From: Singulisphaera acidiphila DSM 18658
GTDB lineage: Bacteria; Planctomycetota; Planctomycetia; Isosphaerales; Isosphaeraceae
Assembly (NCBI RefSeq): GCF_000242455.2
Contig: NC_019892.1
Coordinates: forward strand, 3,286,001-3,350,000
Direction of reading: 5' to 3'
DNA length: 64,000 nt
In this document: piece after piece, positions 26,762-35,577 of the stretch
How the letters are laid out: each line of letters opens with the position of its first letter
Position numbering within the stretch: position 1 is the first letter of the stretch
The notes under the pieces: generated by a model
Databases searched by the model: none
Told to the model about the DNA's origin: nothing
What the model saw: only the letters and a program-made list of their open reading frames with translations
Translations under genes and position numbers: made by a program

Positions 26762-28981
26762 ATGAACGTGAGTTTCGACCCGATCGGCTCCTGGTTCGTG
26801 GTGGCCGTGGCCGCCCTGATCGTGACCGCCCTGACCGTCTGGGCCTACGCACAGCGGTTGCGCGGCACCACGGGGCGTTGGCGTTGGTTCGCCCTGGCCC
26901 TGCGCCTGGCGGCGGTCTTGCTCTGCCTGCTGGCCGCGTTGAGACCGTCGGTGATCCTTCAGGAAAAGAAGAAGCAGCCGGCCTCGGTGGTCTTCTTGAC
27001 CGACGTGTCCAAGAGCATGCAATTCAAGGACGAGGCTGGAGGCAAGAGCCGCTGGGAGGCCGCTCGGGCCGCGCTCGACCTGGCCCGCCCGGTGGCCAAG
27101 ACGCTCGGACCGAACCTCGACGTCAAGTATTACCAGTTTGACTCCACACTCCGCGAAGAACCGATCGCCAGTTCGGAAAGGGCGAAAGAGGAACCGAACG
27201 GCCGGGAGACCGCGCTGGGCGCGGCATTGCTCGAAGCCGTCAAGCGCCAAGCCGGCACGCAAGTCGCCGCACTCGTGGTCATTTCCGACGCCTCGAACAA
27301 CGCGGGCCTGAACCCGCTCGTCGCCGCGCGCCGGCTCCGCAGCCAGCAAATCCAGATCACCGCCGTCGGCGTCGGTTCGGAGAGCGCCGGCCCAACCTCG
27401 AAAGACATTTCGATCCGAGGCTTTGAAGCAGGCCCCTCCGTCTTCGTCAAGAACCAGCTCCAGATCAAGGGCTCGGTCGTGGTCCGTGGTTTCCCCAAGC
27501 AGCCGATCGAGCTTGAGATGCTGGTCGATGACAAGCCGGTGGCCAAGACGACCCTCGAGGCTCCCTTGGGCACCGAAGTCATCCCGATCAAAGGTTTGAA
27601 ATATATCCCGCAGACGCCCGGCGAAAAACTGATCACGCTCCGGGTCAAACCCAAAGACCAGGAATTGCTTACCACCAATAATGAGATGAGCACGTTCGTC
27701 AACGTCCTCTCCGGTGGTCTGAACGTCCTGTTCGTTCAAGGGCCCTCCTCCCCCTGGGAATATAAGTTCTGGAACCGGGCCGTCACGTCGTCACCCGACA
27801 TTCAGGGGGATGTGGTCGTACTCCGCAAACCGGCCGACAACGGCGTGGGTGAGCTCGAAGACACCGTCTTTGCGCCAGGAAAGTACAATGTTTACATTCT
27901 TAGTGACGTGCCCGCCAATTTCTTGACGCCGAAGCAGCAGCAGCTCCTCACGATGGCCGTGGAAAAAGATGGCGCGGGGCTGATCATGCTTGGCGGCCGC
28001 TCGAGCTTCGGCTCGGGGAAGTGGGCCGATACCCCCATCGCGGGCATCCTGCCCGTGAAGATCGGTCCCAACGACGGTCAGCTGGAACCCAAGGACGGGG
28101 TTCGATTCGAGCCGCAAACCTCCGGGCTCGAGAACTATCTCTTCCAGATCGCCCCGACTCGCGAGGAGAGCAAGCGGATCTGGACGACCCTTCCCCCCCT
28201 GACCGGCACCAATCGCTTCGGTGAACCGAAAGCGAACGCGATGGTGCTCGCGCGGACCGGTGCCCCCAACGGCGAACCGCTCATGATCGCCAGCGACATC
28301 GGGGCAGGGCGGGTCATCGCGTTCGGCGGCGAGACCTGGGTCTGGCCACGCGCCTCCGAACAAGGCCAGGCGGCGCACCGCAAATTCTGGAGACAGGTGA
28401 CGTTCTGGCTCTCGCACAAGGAGGACGAGGGGGACGACAAAGTCAAGCTGACGCTCGACAGCCGACGGCTCTCGGTGGGGGAGACGTTGGGCTTCTCGGT
28501 CACCGGACGCGACGCCAAGAACCTGCCGATCCCCAACCTCACCTATCAAGCCGCGGTTACCCAGGAAGGATCGAAAACCCCGGAAGAACCGGTCCCGGTC
28601 TACAACGAGCGGGACGAGGCGCGAGGCTCCTTCCCCGTGATCGGCCAGGCCGGCTTGTATCGTGTGACAGTCACCGCAAAACGAAACGGCCAGGAAGTCG
28701 GCCGGGACAGTTCCCGATTCCTCGTCTATCAGGACGATCGCGAAATGGAAAGTCCCGCCGCCGACCTCGATCTGCTCCGGCAGATGGCCGAAACCACGGG
28801 AGGTCGGTATCTCGCCTCGGAAGAGCTACCCAAGTACCTCAAAACCCTCAACGGCAAGATCTCGACCGAATCCATGACTCAGATCGAGCACAAAATCTGG
28901 GACAACTGGCCCTTCTTCCTCGTCTTCACCGCACTCCTGACCCTCGAGTGGTGGCTCCGCAAGCGTCACGGCTGGGTCTAA
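26762..28981 (+). CDS. VWA domain membrane protein with GATase1-like domain
   Basis: The 739-residue product has two amino-terminal membrane segments ('FVVAVAALIVTALTVWAYA' and 'LALRLAAVLLCLLAALRP'), a VWA domain with 'VVFLTDVSKSMQF', Ig-like strands, a GATase1-like section ('LLTMAVEKDGAGLIMLGGRSSFGSGKWADTPIAGILPV') and a last membrane helix 'FFLVFTALLTLEWWLRKRHGW'. It is the last gene of the MoxR operon, 55 bases after the BatA-type gene. Its last 56 bases overlap the end of the convergent YfhO gene. Function of the complex is unknown. Confidence 0.9.
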   Translation: MNVSFDPIGSWFVVAVAALIVTALTVWAYAQRLRGTTGRWRWFALALRLAAVLLCLLAALRPSVILQEKKKQPASVVFLTDVSKSMQFKDEAGGKSRWEAARAALDLARPVAKTLGPNLDVKYYQFDSTLREEPIASSERAKEEPNGRETALGAALLEAVKRQAGTQVAALVVISDASNNAGLNPLVAARRLRSQQIQITAVGVGSESAGPTSKDISIRGFEAGPSVFVKNQLQIKGSVVVRGFPKQPIELEMLVDDKPVAKTTLEAPLGTEVIPIKGLKYIPQTPGEKLITLRVKPKDQELLTTNNEMSTFVNVLSGGLNVLFVQGPSSPWEYKFWNRAVTSSPDIQGDVVVLRKPADNGVGELEDTVFAPGKYNVYILSDVPANFLTPKQQQLLTMAVEKDGAGLIMLGGRSSFGSGKWADTPIAGILPVKIGPNDGQLEPKDGVRFEPQTSGLENYLFQIAPTREESKRIWTTLPPLTGTNRFGEPKANAMVLARTGAPNGEPLMIASDIGAGRVIAFGGETWVWPRASEQGQAAHRKFWRQVTFWLSHKEDEGDDKVKLTLDSRRLSVGETLGFSVTGRDAKNLPIPNLTYQAAVTQEGSKTPEEPVPVYNERDEARGSFPVIGQAGLYRVTVTAKRNGQEVGRDSSRFLVYQDDREMESPAADLDLLRQMAETTGGRYLASEELPKYLKTLNGKISTESMTQIEHKIWDNWPFFLVFTALLTLEWWLRKRHGWV

Positions 28982-31460
28982 ATTCTGGAAAACGGACTTG
29001 CCAGCCGAGAGTGGCGACGAAGACCGCAATCCAGGCGGAAAGCGATGCCAGGGTGACGGCGGTTCCGCGTTTGAGGCCAGGGGCCTCGTAGCGCAAGATG
29101 ACCTCGTGTCGCCCTGCCCGGGTCAATGGGATCACACGCTGCGCATGGTTGCCTCGAAGGAGCCGCACGGGACGGCCGTTGTCCTGTGCATTCCAGCCCG
29201 GCATCCAGGTGTCGGCGACCACCAGCAGGCCCGGCGCTTCGGTCGTCACATGGATCACAACGCGATCGGGGTCGGTCGAGCCCCAGACGGCCGGTATAAA
29301 CAGCTGGCGCGGCCCCGTCGGCAACAGCGGGTCGGCCGACATCAGCACCGCCTCATGAGGATCGACCGCGCGGAAACCGGCCAGTGCCGAGGCTGCGTCC
29401 TCCACGACCGGCTCAGCCCGGGGGACCACATAGGCGCGAGGCATTGCGGTCGGATTGCGATGGATCGAAAACCGCGAGCCCTGAGTCGTGCCCGAGGCGA
29501 CGAGCGGCCATTGAGGGTTGTTCTCGAAGTGGTCGGAGACGAGGAAGGCCACGTTCATTCGATCGAGGATCCGCTGACGATTCGCCTGCCGATGTTGCGC
29601 GGCGACCTCGCTCATCGGCAATTTCAGGTCAACGGCCGGGGGCATGTAGAGCAAGTCATAGAGCGGTTCGTAGAGATTCGCCGCATGCTGGATCTGGAAC
29701 GAATCGTTGATGTTGATTTTCTCGAACCCGTTGGAGGACGCGCGCAGATCCTGATAGAGCGTGTCGCGAGCCCGAATCCGGAACGGACCATCGACCGGCG
29801 GCACGGCATCCCGGAGCGCTTGACTGATCGGGTCGGAACCAAGGAACTTCGATGGCGGAGCAACCTTGAGCAAACCGTGGCCGGCCCAGCCGAGTTCGAC
29901 CAGGCCGAGGAGCCCGAGAGCCAAGGCAAGCTGCGGCCGATGGCCGGACGAACGGCCGACGGCGAGAATGACCACGACGCTGACAATCGCGAACCAGAAC
30001 GTCCCGCTCCGGGCGATTTGGCCCGCGACCAATGCCACGGGTTGACTCTCCCCCTGACTCCTCAGGAAGATCCGAATCTCTCGCAACGAGAGCGCACGGT
30101 CCGGGTGCGCCTGGGGATCGGCTCGCTCGGTCGTCGAAAACGGCAAGAGCCCGAGGAGGAACGCACCGACCACGAAGGCCACGAGCCGAAATCGCCTGGC
30201 CAGCCATTGCCAACCCACAGCGCCGAATGAGCGAAGCGCTAAAGTCTCAACCCCGAATCCGGCCATCACCGCCGTGCCCAGGCTGACGACGAACAGCGAT
30301 CGAGAGGGCACCCGAAACCGGTTCATGCCGGGAACACATTCGAACAGCAGGGCAAAGAGGCCGAGTTTCCGGCCCGCCGCAAAGACCAGAGCCCCCCCGA
30401 TCAGAATGAGCCAGCCGCGAACGAGTCGCCTGTCTGGATACCGCGCGGCCGCGACCGCGACGAGAACCAGCGGGATGAGTCCGATCGAAAGGACCGTTTC
30501 CCAGTAATTATCATGGCCGAAGTAGTCGTTCGGCGCCCCCAGCGCACCAGGACTCAAAAGCTGAAAGACGTTGAGCGCGTGCAGTTGATACCGGCTCACC
30601 TTGCCCAACGAGAGGTGGCTGCCCCGCAACGTCCAGGCCTGGGCCATCATGTCGGGGATGAGTTCCACGGCCGCCAAGCCGAGGCTCAAGGCCACTACAA
30701 ACGACCAGCCGGCAAGCGTCGCGAACGCCGCTCGACGCTGGCCTTGCGCGCCTTGGCGGACCGCATCCCAGAGCGCCCAGAGGCTCAAAATGAAGAGAAG
30801 GTAAAACCACTCCTGCGGATGCCCGGCCAGTAGGGCAAGCGCCAGGATCGGCGCGAGCGTTAGCGCCCGGCCCCACCGCCGTTGGCGGAACTGGAGGAAC
30901 GCCCAGAAGGCCCACGGATACCAGGATGCGGCCCAGACGTGGGGATAGTGGCCCTCGAACACCTGGGCCAAAACGTAGGGAGACGCTTGGAAACACCCTG
31001 CTGCCACCGTGGCGGCGGCGAGGCCTGCCCCCAAACTCCGCATCAAGACGAAGAGACCAAGGCTTGCCCAGAGCAGGTGACCGACCGTCAACCACCCCAG
31101 CGCCGACGGGGCCCGCAAGCTCCAGATCAGCCGGAGCGGTGGATAAAAGAGCCCCGCTTGAGGGTTACCAACCTGCGGCCGACCGGCGAAACCCAAGGGA
31201 TCCCAGTGGGGAACTCGGCCGTAACGCGCAACTTGATCGGCCACACGAGTGTAGTGAGGCAGATAAAAGAACGTCAGGTCATTGCCGATCGGGCGAAAAT
31301 CGTCGCGTTGGGCGTGATCGACGCTGGGCCGCTCGCCATCAACGAGCAACCCCGATGGCTCCGCCACCAAGCGAGCGAAGCAGATCAGGGCCAAGCTCAG
31401 CACGATCAGACCGGCGAGAAATTCGCCCAGTCTCAGCCTCATCAGTTCCGCGAACTCCAT
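28926..31460 (-). CDS. YfhO-family integral membrane protein
   Basis: The 844-residue product has about thirteen hydrophobic segments, from 'FLAGLIVLSLALICFARLV' to 'VTLASLSAWIAVFVATLGW'. It has the YfhO features: 'DLTFFYLPHYTRVADQVARYGRVPHWDPLGFAGRPQVGNPQAGLFYPP' after the first helix and a terminal extracytoplasmic domain 'GLLVVADTWMPGWNAQDNGRPVRLLRGNHAQRVIPL'. YfhO proteins are polyprenyl-linked glycosylation enzymes of GT-C fold; in Gram-positive bacteria they decorate teichoic acids. Together with the next GT4 and flippase genes it suggests a surface-glycan set. Its start overlaps the GT4 stop by 19 bases. Confidence 0.88.
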   Translation of the reverse strand: MEFAELMRLRLGEFLAGLIVLSLALICFARLVAEPSGLLVDGERPSVDHAQRDDFRPIGNDLTFFYLPHYTRVADQVARYGRVPHWDPLGFAGRPQVGNPQAGLFYPPLRLIWSLRAPSALGWLTVGHLLWASLGLFVLMRSLGAGLAAATVAAGCFQASPYVLAQVFEGHYPHVWAASWYPWAFWAFLQFRQRRWGRALTLAPILALALLAGHPQEWFYLLFILSLWALWDAVRQGAQGQRRAAFATLAGWSFVVALSLGLAAVELIPDMMAQAWTLRGSHLSLGKVSRYQLHALNVFQLLSPGALGAPNDYFGHDNYWETVLSIGLIPLVLVAVAAARYPDRRLVRGWLILIGGALVFAAGRKLGLFALLFECVPGMNRFRVPSRSLFVVSLGTAVMAGFGVETLALRSFGAVGWQWLARRFRLVAFVVGAFLLGLLPFSTTERADPQAHPDRALSLREIRIFLRSQGESQPVALVAGQIARSGTFWFAIVSVVVILAVGRSSGHRPQLALALGLLGLVELGWAGHGLLKVAPPSKFLGSDPISQALRDAVPPVDGPFRIRARDTLYQDLRASSNGFEKININDSFQIQHAANLYEPLYDLLYMPPAVDLKLPMSEVAAQHRQANRQRILDRMNVAFLVSDHFENNPQWPLVASGTTQGSRFSIHRNPTAMPRAYVVPRAEPVVEDAASALAGFRAVDPHEAVLMSADPLLPTGPRQLFIPAVWGSTDPDRVVIHVTTEAPGLLVVADTWMPGWNAQDNGRPVRLLRGNHAQRVIPLTRAGRHEVILRYEAPGLKRGTAVTLASLSAWIAVFVATLGWQVRFPEFRPSRDACGATTRGSGVR

Positions 31461-32749
31461 TCATTCCGAAGGGTCGTGCCGTGGGGCAAAGGCCCGGCAC
31501 GATGCGTGGGCGGCCGGTGGGGGGGAGGGAGGGCTCGGCCAGTCTGGATCCCGTGAATCAGACCAAAGTACTTGTCCATATGCGCAGTCTCGGACCACTC
31601 GCCCGTGCGCATCGTAAAGCCACGATCGGCCAGTTCCTCGCGCAACTCGTCATCGTGGACGATCCGTCTCATCGCCTGGAGCATTTCGGCGTCGTTCGAG
31701 TACCCCAGGCCCCCGCCGCTGAGCACCCCGGTCTCATTGAGCGCTCCACCACCGGTATGAACCACGACCGGGGTCCGAACCGCGTAGGCCTCGAGGACAA
31801 CGTAACCGAAGGTCTCGGGGAAAAGCGAAGGAACGACGACCGCGCGGGCTCCATGGAACAGCCTGGCCAGCCCTTGACCGCCGAGAAGGCCCTCGAAATG
31901 GACGTTCGGGAGGCCGCGAGCGAGTTTGCGGAGCGTCTGCTCGTAGGGTCCCGTACCCGCAATTCGCAGGTCGACCTCGGGCAAGTACCGCATCAGCGGG
32001 ATCAGCCGCTGGAATCCCTTCATGCGGACGAGGCGCCCGGCGGCGGCCAGATAAGGCCGTTCGGCCATTTCAGGCTCTTCATCTTCAATCCCCGCCGACC
32101 AGTCGTCGGGCAGGAAGTAAGGTAGGTGGATCAGGGGTGCACCAATGCCTCGCGTGCGATGCTCTTCAAGAGCATGACGGCTGGGGAAGATCAGCGCATC
32201 GAGTTCGCGAAGACCGCGGTCGATCGCCCCGGTGTAGCGCCAGGCCTGGGGAGGTCGCCCCCCCGCCAAGGTGCAACGGGTGCAATCCGGTCCGTCGCAC
32301 GTCTTCTTGCCGTTCTTCCAGAGCAAGTGCATCGGGCAGATCAGCCAGTGCTCGTGAGCGGTCATGATCCGCGCGGCACGGCGGCCGAGGTGGAGGATGC
32401 CCGGCCCCCCGACCAGCGAAATATTGTGGAAATGGACGACGTCGGTATCCACGGCGTCGAGCTCCGCTCGGAGCGCCTCGGCCTTAAAATAAGGACGGCC
32501 GGTCATCTGGGTGGCCAGCGGCGACAGCACTCCATAGCCACTTTCGAGCTGATGGATGTGCAGACCAGGCGGCGGCGTATAGGAGCGCAGGGGGTGGGCC
32601 CCTCGCACCGCATTGAACGCGTCGGCGCAATGGAAGACATGGACTTCATGTCCACGCCGGCAGAGCGCGCGCGTCAGGCGATCCACGTAGGCGGCGTCAC
32701 CACCAAAGCTGTGCGCGCCGAAGAACGTGGTGACCATACAGAACTTCAA
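31442..32749 (-). CDS. Glycosyltransferase family 4 protein
   Basis: The 435-residue product starts 'MKFCMVTTFFGAHSFGGDAAYVDRLTRALCRRGHEVHVF', the normal GT4 beginning, so the TTG at 32749 (AGGGAGG six bases before) is preferred over ATG 32737. A Cys-rich insert 'CDGPDCTRC' near residue 143 is seen in a subgroup of these enzymes and may bind zinc. The nucleotide-sugar site is 'AAGRLVRMKGFQRLIPLMRYLP', and the E-x7-E motif is 'PETFGYVVLEAYAVRTPVV'. It likely adds a sugar to a lipid-linked glycan on the cytosolic side, between YfhO and a flippase. Confidence 0.93.
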   Translation of the reverse strand: MKFCMVTTFFGAHSFGGDAAYVDRLTRALCRRGHEVHVFHCADAFNAVRGAHPLRSYTPPPGLHIHQLESGYGVLSPLATQMTGRPYFKAEALRAELDAVDTDVVHFHNISLVGGPGILHLGRRAARIMTAHEHWLICPMHLLWKNGKKTCDGPDCTRCTLAGGRPPQAWRYTGAIDRGLRELDALIFPSRHALEEHRTRGIGAPLIHLPYFLPDDWSAGIEDEEPEMAERPYLAAAGRLVRMKGFQRLIPLMRYLPEVDLRIAGTGPYEQTLRKLARGLPNVHFEGLLGGQGLARLFHGARAVVVPSLFPETFGYVVLEAYAVRTPVVVHTGGGALNETGVLSGGGLGYSNDAEMLQAMRRIVHDDELREELADRGFTMRTGEWSETAHMDKYFGLIHGIQTGRALPPPHRPPTHRAGPLPHGTTLRNEWSSRN

Positions 32750-32915
32750 CGGCGACCTCCCTGTCTGCGTCCGTTGTTCGGCACAACCTCGACACTCTCA
32801 ATCTCAAGCACGGCAAGCGGATCAGCGGCGAGCATCGAACTGTGACGAGAGGCCGAAGGTTTACCAGCTTTATTGGGGAAATACCAGTTCGCCTTCTTCG
32901 GTTTCCGTCTCCGAT

Positions 32916-34469
32916 TCAAGATGTCTCTTGGGTTGCGAATCGAGTGTGCGGCCGAGGGATCGTCCGCGCTTCTCCCCGGCACAAGACCGCCCGCAACTCG
33001 TCCTGACGAAGGCCGCCGATGCCCCAGAGGGTCGCCAGATAGGTCAACGCTCCTCCCGCGACGCCCGCCAGCACATGCCATTGAGCCAGAAAGAGGCAGA
33101 CGGGAACCATCACAGCGGACGCCGCGAGCGGCCTCCCCAGATGATGGTGCCACTCGGGCTGCCGCTCCTCACGCGCCAAAAGCATGTAGCCGGCAAGAAC
33201 CAAAGACAGGCCAATGACCAAGACGGCCGCCGCAGCCCCCGGAAGCCCGAAACAGTAGCAGGAGAAAGCGACCAAAGGAGCCGAGGCCGCGGCGCCGGAG
33301 AGCAGCAGGCGAACTCCGGCCCCCTCGCGATTCACCGCAATCAGAGTCGTCTGGTAGAGATAAGCCAGAGTCAGCAGGGGAGCGCGCCAGATCCCCAAGG
33401 CCAGCAAGAGCCCCGCCCCCGCATACTCCTTGGTGAGCATGAACCGCACCAACGGCCCTGAGAGAACGGCTCCACCGACGGCAATCGGAATCAGACCCAA
33501 CATCAAGACCTTGACCATCACATTCAGCGCATCACGTCCGGCGGCAGTCGTTTGCCGCCAAGACCGAGCCAACGTCGGGAACGTGACCTGTTGGAAGATC
33601 ATCCCAAACGTCAGGATCGCCGTGATCATCCGATGAGGAGCCCCGTACTGCCCGACGTCGGACCAACGGCGGCTCATCAGGTCGACCACCATCAAATCGG
33701 CCGAGCTAATCACCGTCTGAGCAATCTGAATAAAACAGACCGAGCGGCCCCGCTTGAGAAAGACCCGTAAGAACCGAAAACCAAGGACAGGTCGGGGCAG
33801 CCCATACTGTCGCGAGTAACAGATCCAGACCAGGGTGATCCCGCATGCCTCGCCCAAGGCAAGCCAGGCCGGCACCCACACAATCCGCGACGCATCCCCC
33901 ACGCTCATCCAGACGCCCGTCGCATAGACCAGGGTCCGGATGCAGAGCGAGAGGGCGACCAGCCCCATCCGTTCCGTCCCTCGATAGACGAAATCGAGGC
34001 CCAAAGCTGTGGTCAGAAGCAACAGACCATAGAGCGCGAGGATCGCTCGGTCCGCGGCCGTCGAGATCGTCAGCGAACTCACCGTCACAAGCCCCACGAA
34101 CAGGCTGACGGAGAGCACACCCCTGAGCGCCAGGACGTGATTGACTAGCGGCCGGACCAGACGCGGGTGGCGGGCAAGCTCGCGCGAGATGATGACCTCA
34201 AACGCATCCCGCACCAACAAGACAAGCCAAAAGACGATATCGAAGGCAAATCCGACCCGCCCGTAGTTCGCCATGCCCAACCGCTTGGCCAGCGTGAGCG
34301 TGACAGCCACCGACGCACCCCGGCAGATAATCTCCGCCAGGCTCATGAAGACAAAATTCGATGCGATCCGCCGAGGGGCGGGAGCGCGATTCGGAGTGGG
34401 ATGGGGGGGGATAGGTCCAGCAGAGGATCGACGAGGCGTCTGTCTCGACGTTGGTAGCGTGGTGGCCAT
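32916..34469 (-). CDS. Polysaccharide biosynthesis flippase (MOP superfamily)
   Basis: The 517-residue product has about 13-14 membrane segments and the family start after a Pro/Arg-rich tail: 'RIASNFVFMSLAEIICRGASVAVTLTLAKRLGMANYGRVGFAFDIVFWLV'. Such Wzx-like proteins move lipid-linked oligosaccharides across the inner membrane. ATG 34469 is preferred over GTG 34481 on ribosome-site grounds. The gene precedes the GT4 and YfhO genes on the same strand, with a 166-base gap to GT4. Confidence 0.87.
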   Translation of the reverse strand: MATTLPTSRQTPRRSSAGPIPPHPTPNRAPAPRRIASNFVFMSLAEIICRGASVAVTLTLAKRLGMANYGRVGFAFDIVFWLVLLVRDAFEVIISRELARHPRLVRPLVNHVLALRGVLSVSLFVGLVTVSSLTISTAADRAILALYGLLLLTTALGLDFVYRGTERMGLVALSLCIRTLVYATGVWMSVGDASRIVWVPAWLALGEACGITLVWICYSRQYGLPRPVLGFRFLRVFLKRGRSVCFIQIAQTVISSADLMVVDLMSRRWSDVGQYGAPHRMITAILTFGMIFQQVTFPTLARSWRQTTAAGRDALNVMVKVLMLGLIPIAVGGAVLSGPLVRFMLTKEYAGAGLLLALGIWRAPLLTLAYLYQTTLIAVNREGAGVRLLLSGAAASAPLVAFSCYCFGLPGAAAAVLVIGLSLVLAGYMLLAREERQPEWHHHLGRPLAASAVMVPVCLFLAQWHVLAGVAGGALTYLATLWGIGGLRQDELRAVLCRGEARTIPRPHTRFATQETS

Positions 34470-34804
34470 GCGCGGTCGCACTTCCCTGTGGCTTGGCCTC
34501 CGGTCAATTCCAAATGACCGATTGGCCCACCCTCGTGCCGCTCAGATTCCGGCCCACTCAACCTACAGATGAGAGACCGGAATCCAAGTAGTCAGAGATC
34601 GTTCCATCGACGAGGGTGCTTCGGTTCTGAGTCGTCCGCGAGGCGTCCTCAAATTCGGGTGATGGCAATGCCGCCCTTTCCGATCGCTCCGAGCGAGGGA
34701 CGCCGGTGCGGCCGCATCCTACTTGGCGCGGTCGTTCAGTGTCAATCCGAAGACAATTCGGCTCGCCCACGCTCGAAACTTGAACGAACTCAACCCAGCT
34801 TGCT
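34470..34804. other. Intergenic region of 335 bases
   Basis: No gene or clear terminator seen. It separates the end of the SIMPL gene (34805) from the start of the flippase gene (34469); both read leftward, so it should contain the flippase promoter. Confidence 0.45.
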
Positions 34805-35554
34805 TTACTTGCCAGGCTTCAATTCATAGACGACGTGAACCGTAACCGCCAGTTCCTGTTCCCCCGCAGCAATCGGCATGGGCGCGGCCGCTCTCGCCAT
34901 CATCTCCATCCGGGGTGCGTAGAGCGGACTCGGCGGGCGTGATCCCCCTTCGTCGACGATCTTGAGAGGAGCACCGAGGACAACGCCCGCTTCTCCCGCC
35001 AGCAATTCGGCTTTGCCCTTCGCGTCGGCCATCGCCCTTTTCCGGATCTCGTCCATGAGCTTTTCGGAGCTGTCGACCCGGAACGAAATTCCGTGGATCT
35101 GGTTGGCACCCGCCGTTACCAGGCCGTCAAGCAGCGCTCCGAGCTTCGGAATCTGCCGTGCGGTAATCTGCACGGTGTTGTCGACCCGGTAACCGACAAT
35201 CCGGGGAATAAACTCCGCTTGATTGACAGACCTGGGTTGGTTGGGCGGCTGGGAGTATTCCGGGCTGACCTGGATCTGGGTCGTCTGAATATCCTTGGTC
35301 GCGACCCCGTTCTCCTTCAAAATCGCGTACATCGCATTCATCGACTCGTTGTTAGCGGCCAAAGCGGCCTGGGCGGTGGGTGCCTGCGATCGCACCCCAA
35401 CTTGGATTTCCGCGATGTCCGGAGCGGTGGAGAGCTTGCCTGTCCCACTCACCGAGATCGTCGGCTTTTCCACTTTTTCCTCCGCGGCGCTGGGCGACGA
35501 AGAGAACGTCAAGGTCGACAAGGCTACCAGGCAGATCAAGCTTAATCTCATCAT
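34805..35554 (-). CDS. SIMPL domain (DUF541) protein, exported
   Basis: The 249-residue protein starts at an ATGATG (35554) with AGGAGG seven bases upstream. The signal peptide is 'LSLICLVALSTLTFSSSPSAAEE'. The mature part has the DUF541 start 'TISVSGTGKLSTAPDIAEIQVGVRSQ' and the middle 'ENGVATKDIQTTQIQVSPEYS', 'IVGYRVDNTVQITARQIPKLGALLDGLVTAGANQIHGISFRVD'. SIMPL proteins are periplasmic or outer-membrane, of unclear role (oxidative-stress protection in some bacteria). It follows the permease gene by 23 bases, so it is likely cotranscribed with the sugar transporter. Confidence 0.9.
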   Translation of the reverse strand: MMRLSLICLVALSTLTFSSSPSAAEEKVEKPTISVSGTGKLSTAPDIAEIQVGVRSQAPTAQAALAANNESMNAMYAILKENGVATKDIQTTQIQVSPEYSQPPNQPRSVNQAEFIPRIVGYRVDNTVQITARQIPKLGALLDGLVTAGANQIHGISFRVDSSEKLMDEIRKRAMADAKGKAELLAGEAGVVLGAPLKIVDEGGSRPPSPLYAPRMEMMARAAAPMPIAAGEQELAVTVHVVYELKPGK

Positions 35555-35577
35555 GATTCGCCTCCTGTTTCGAAACC

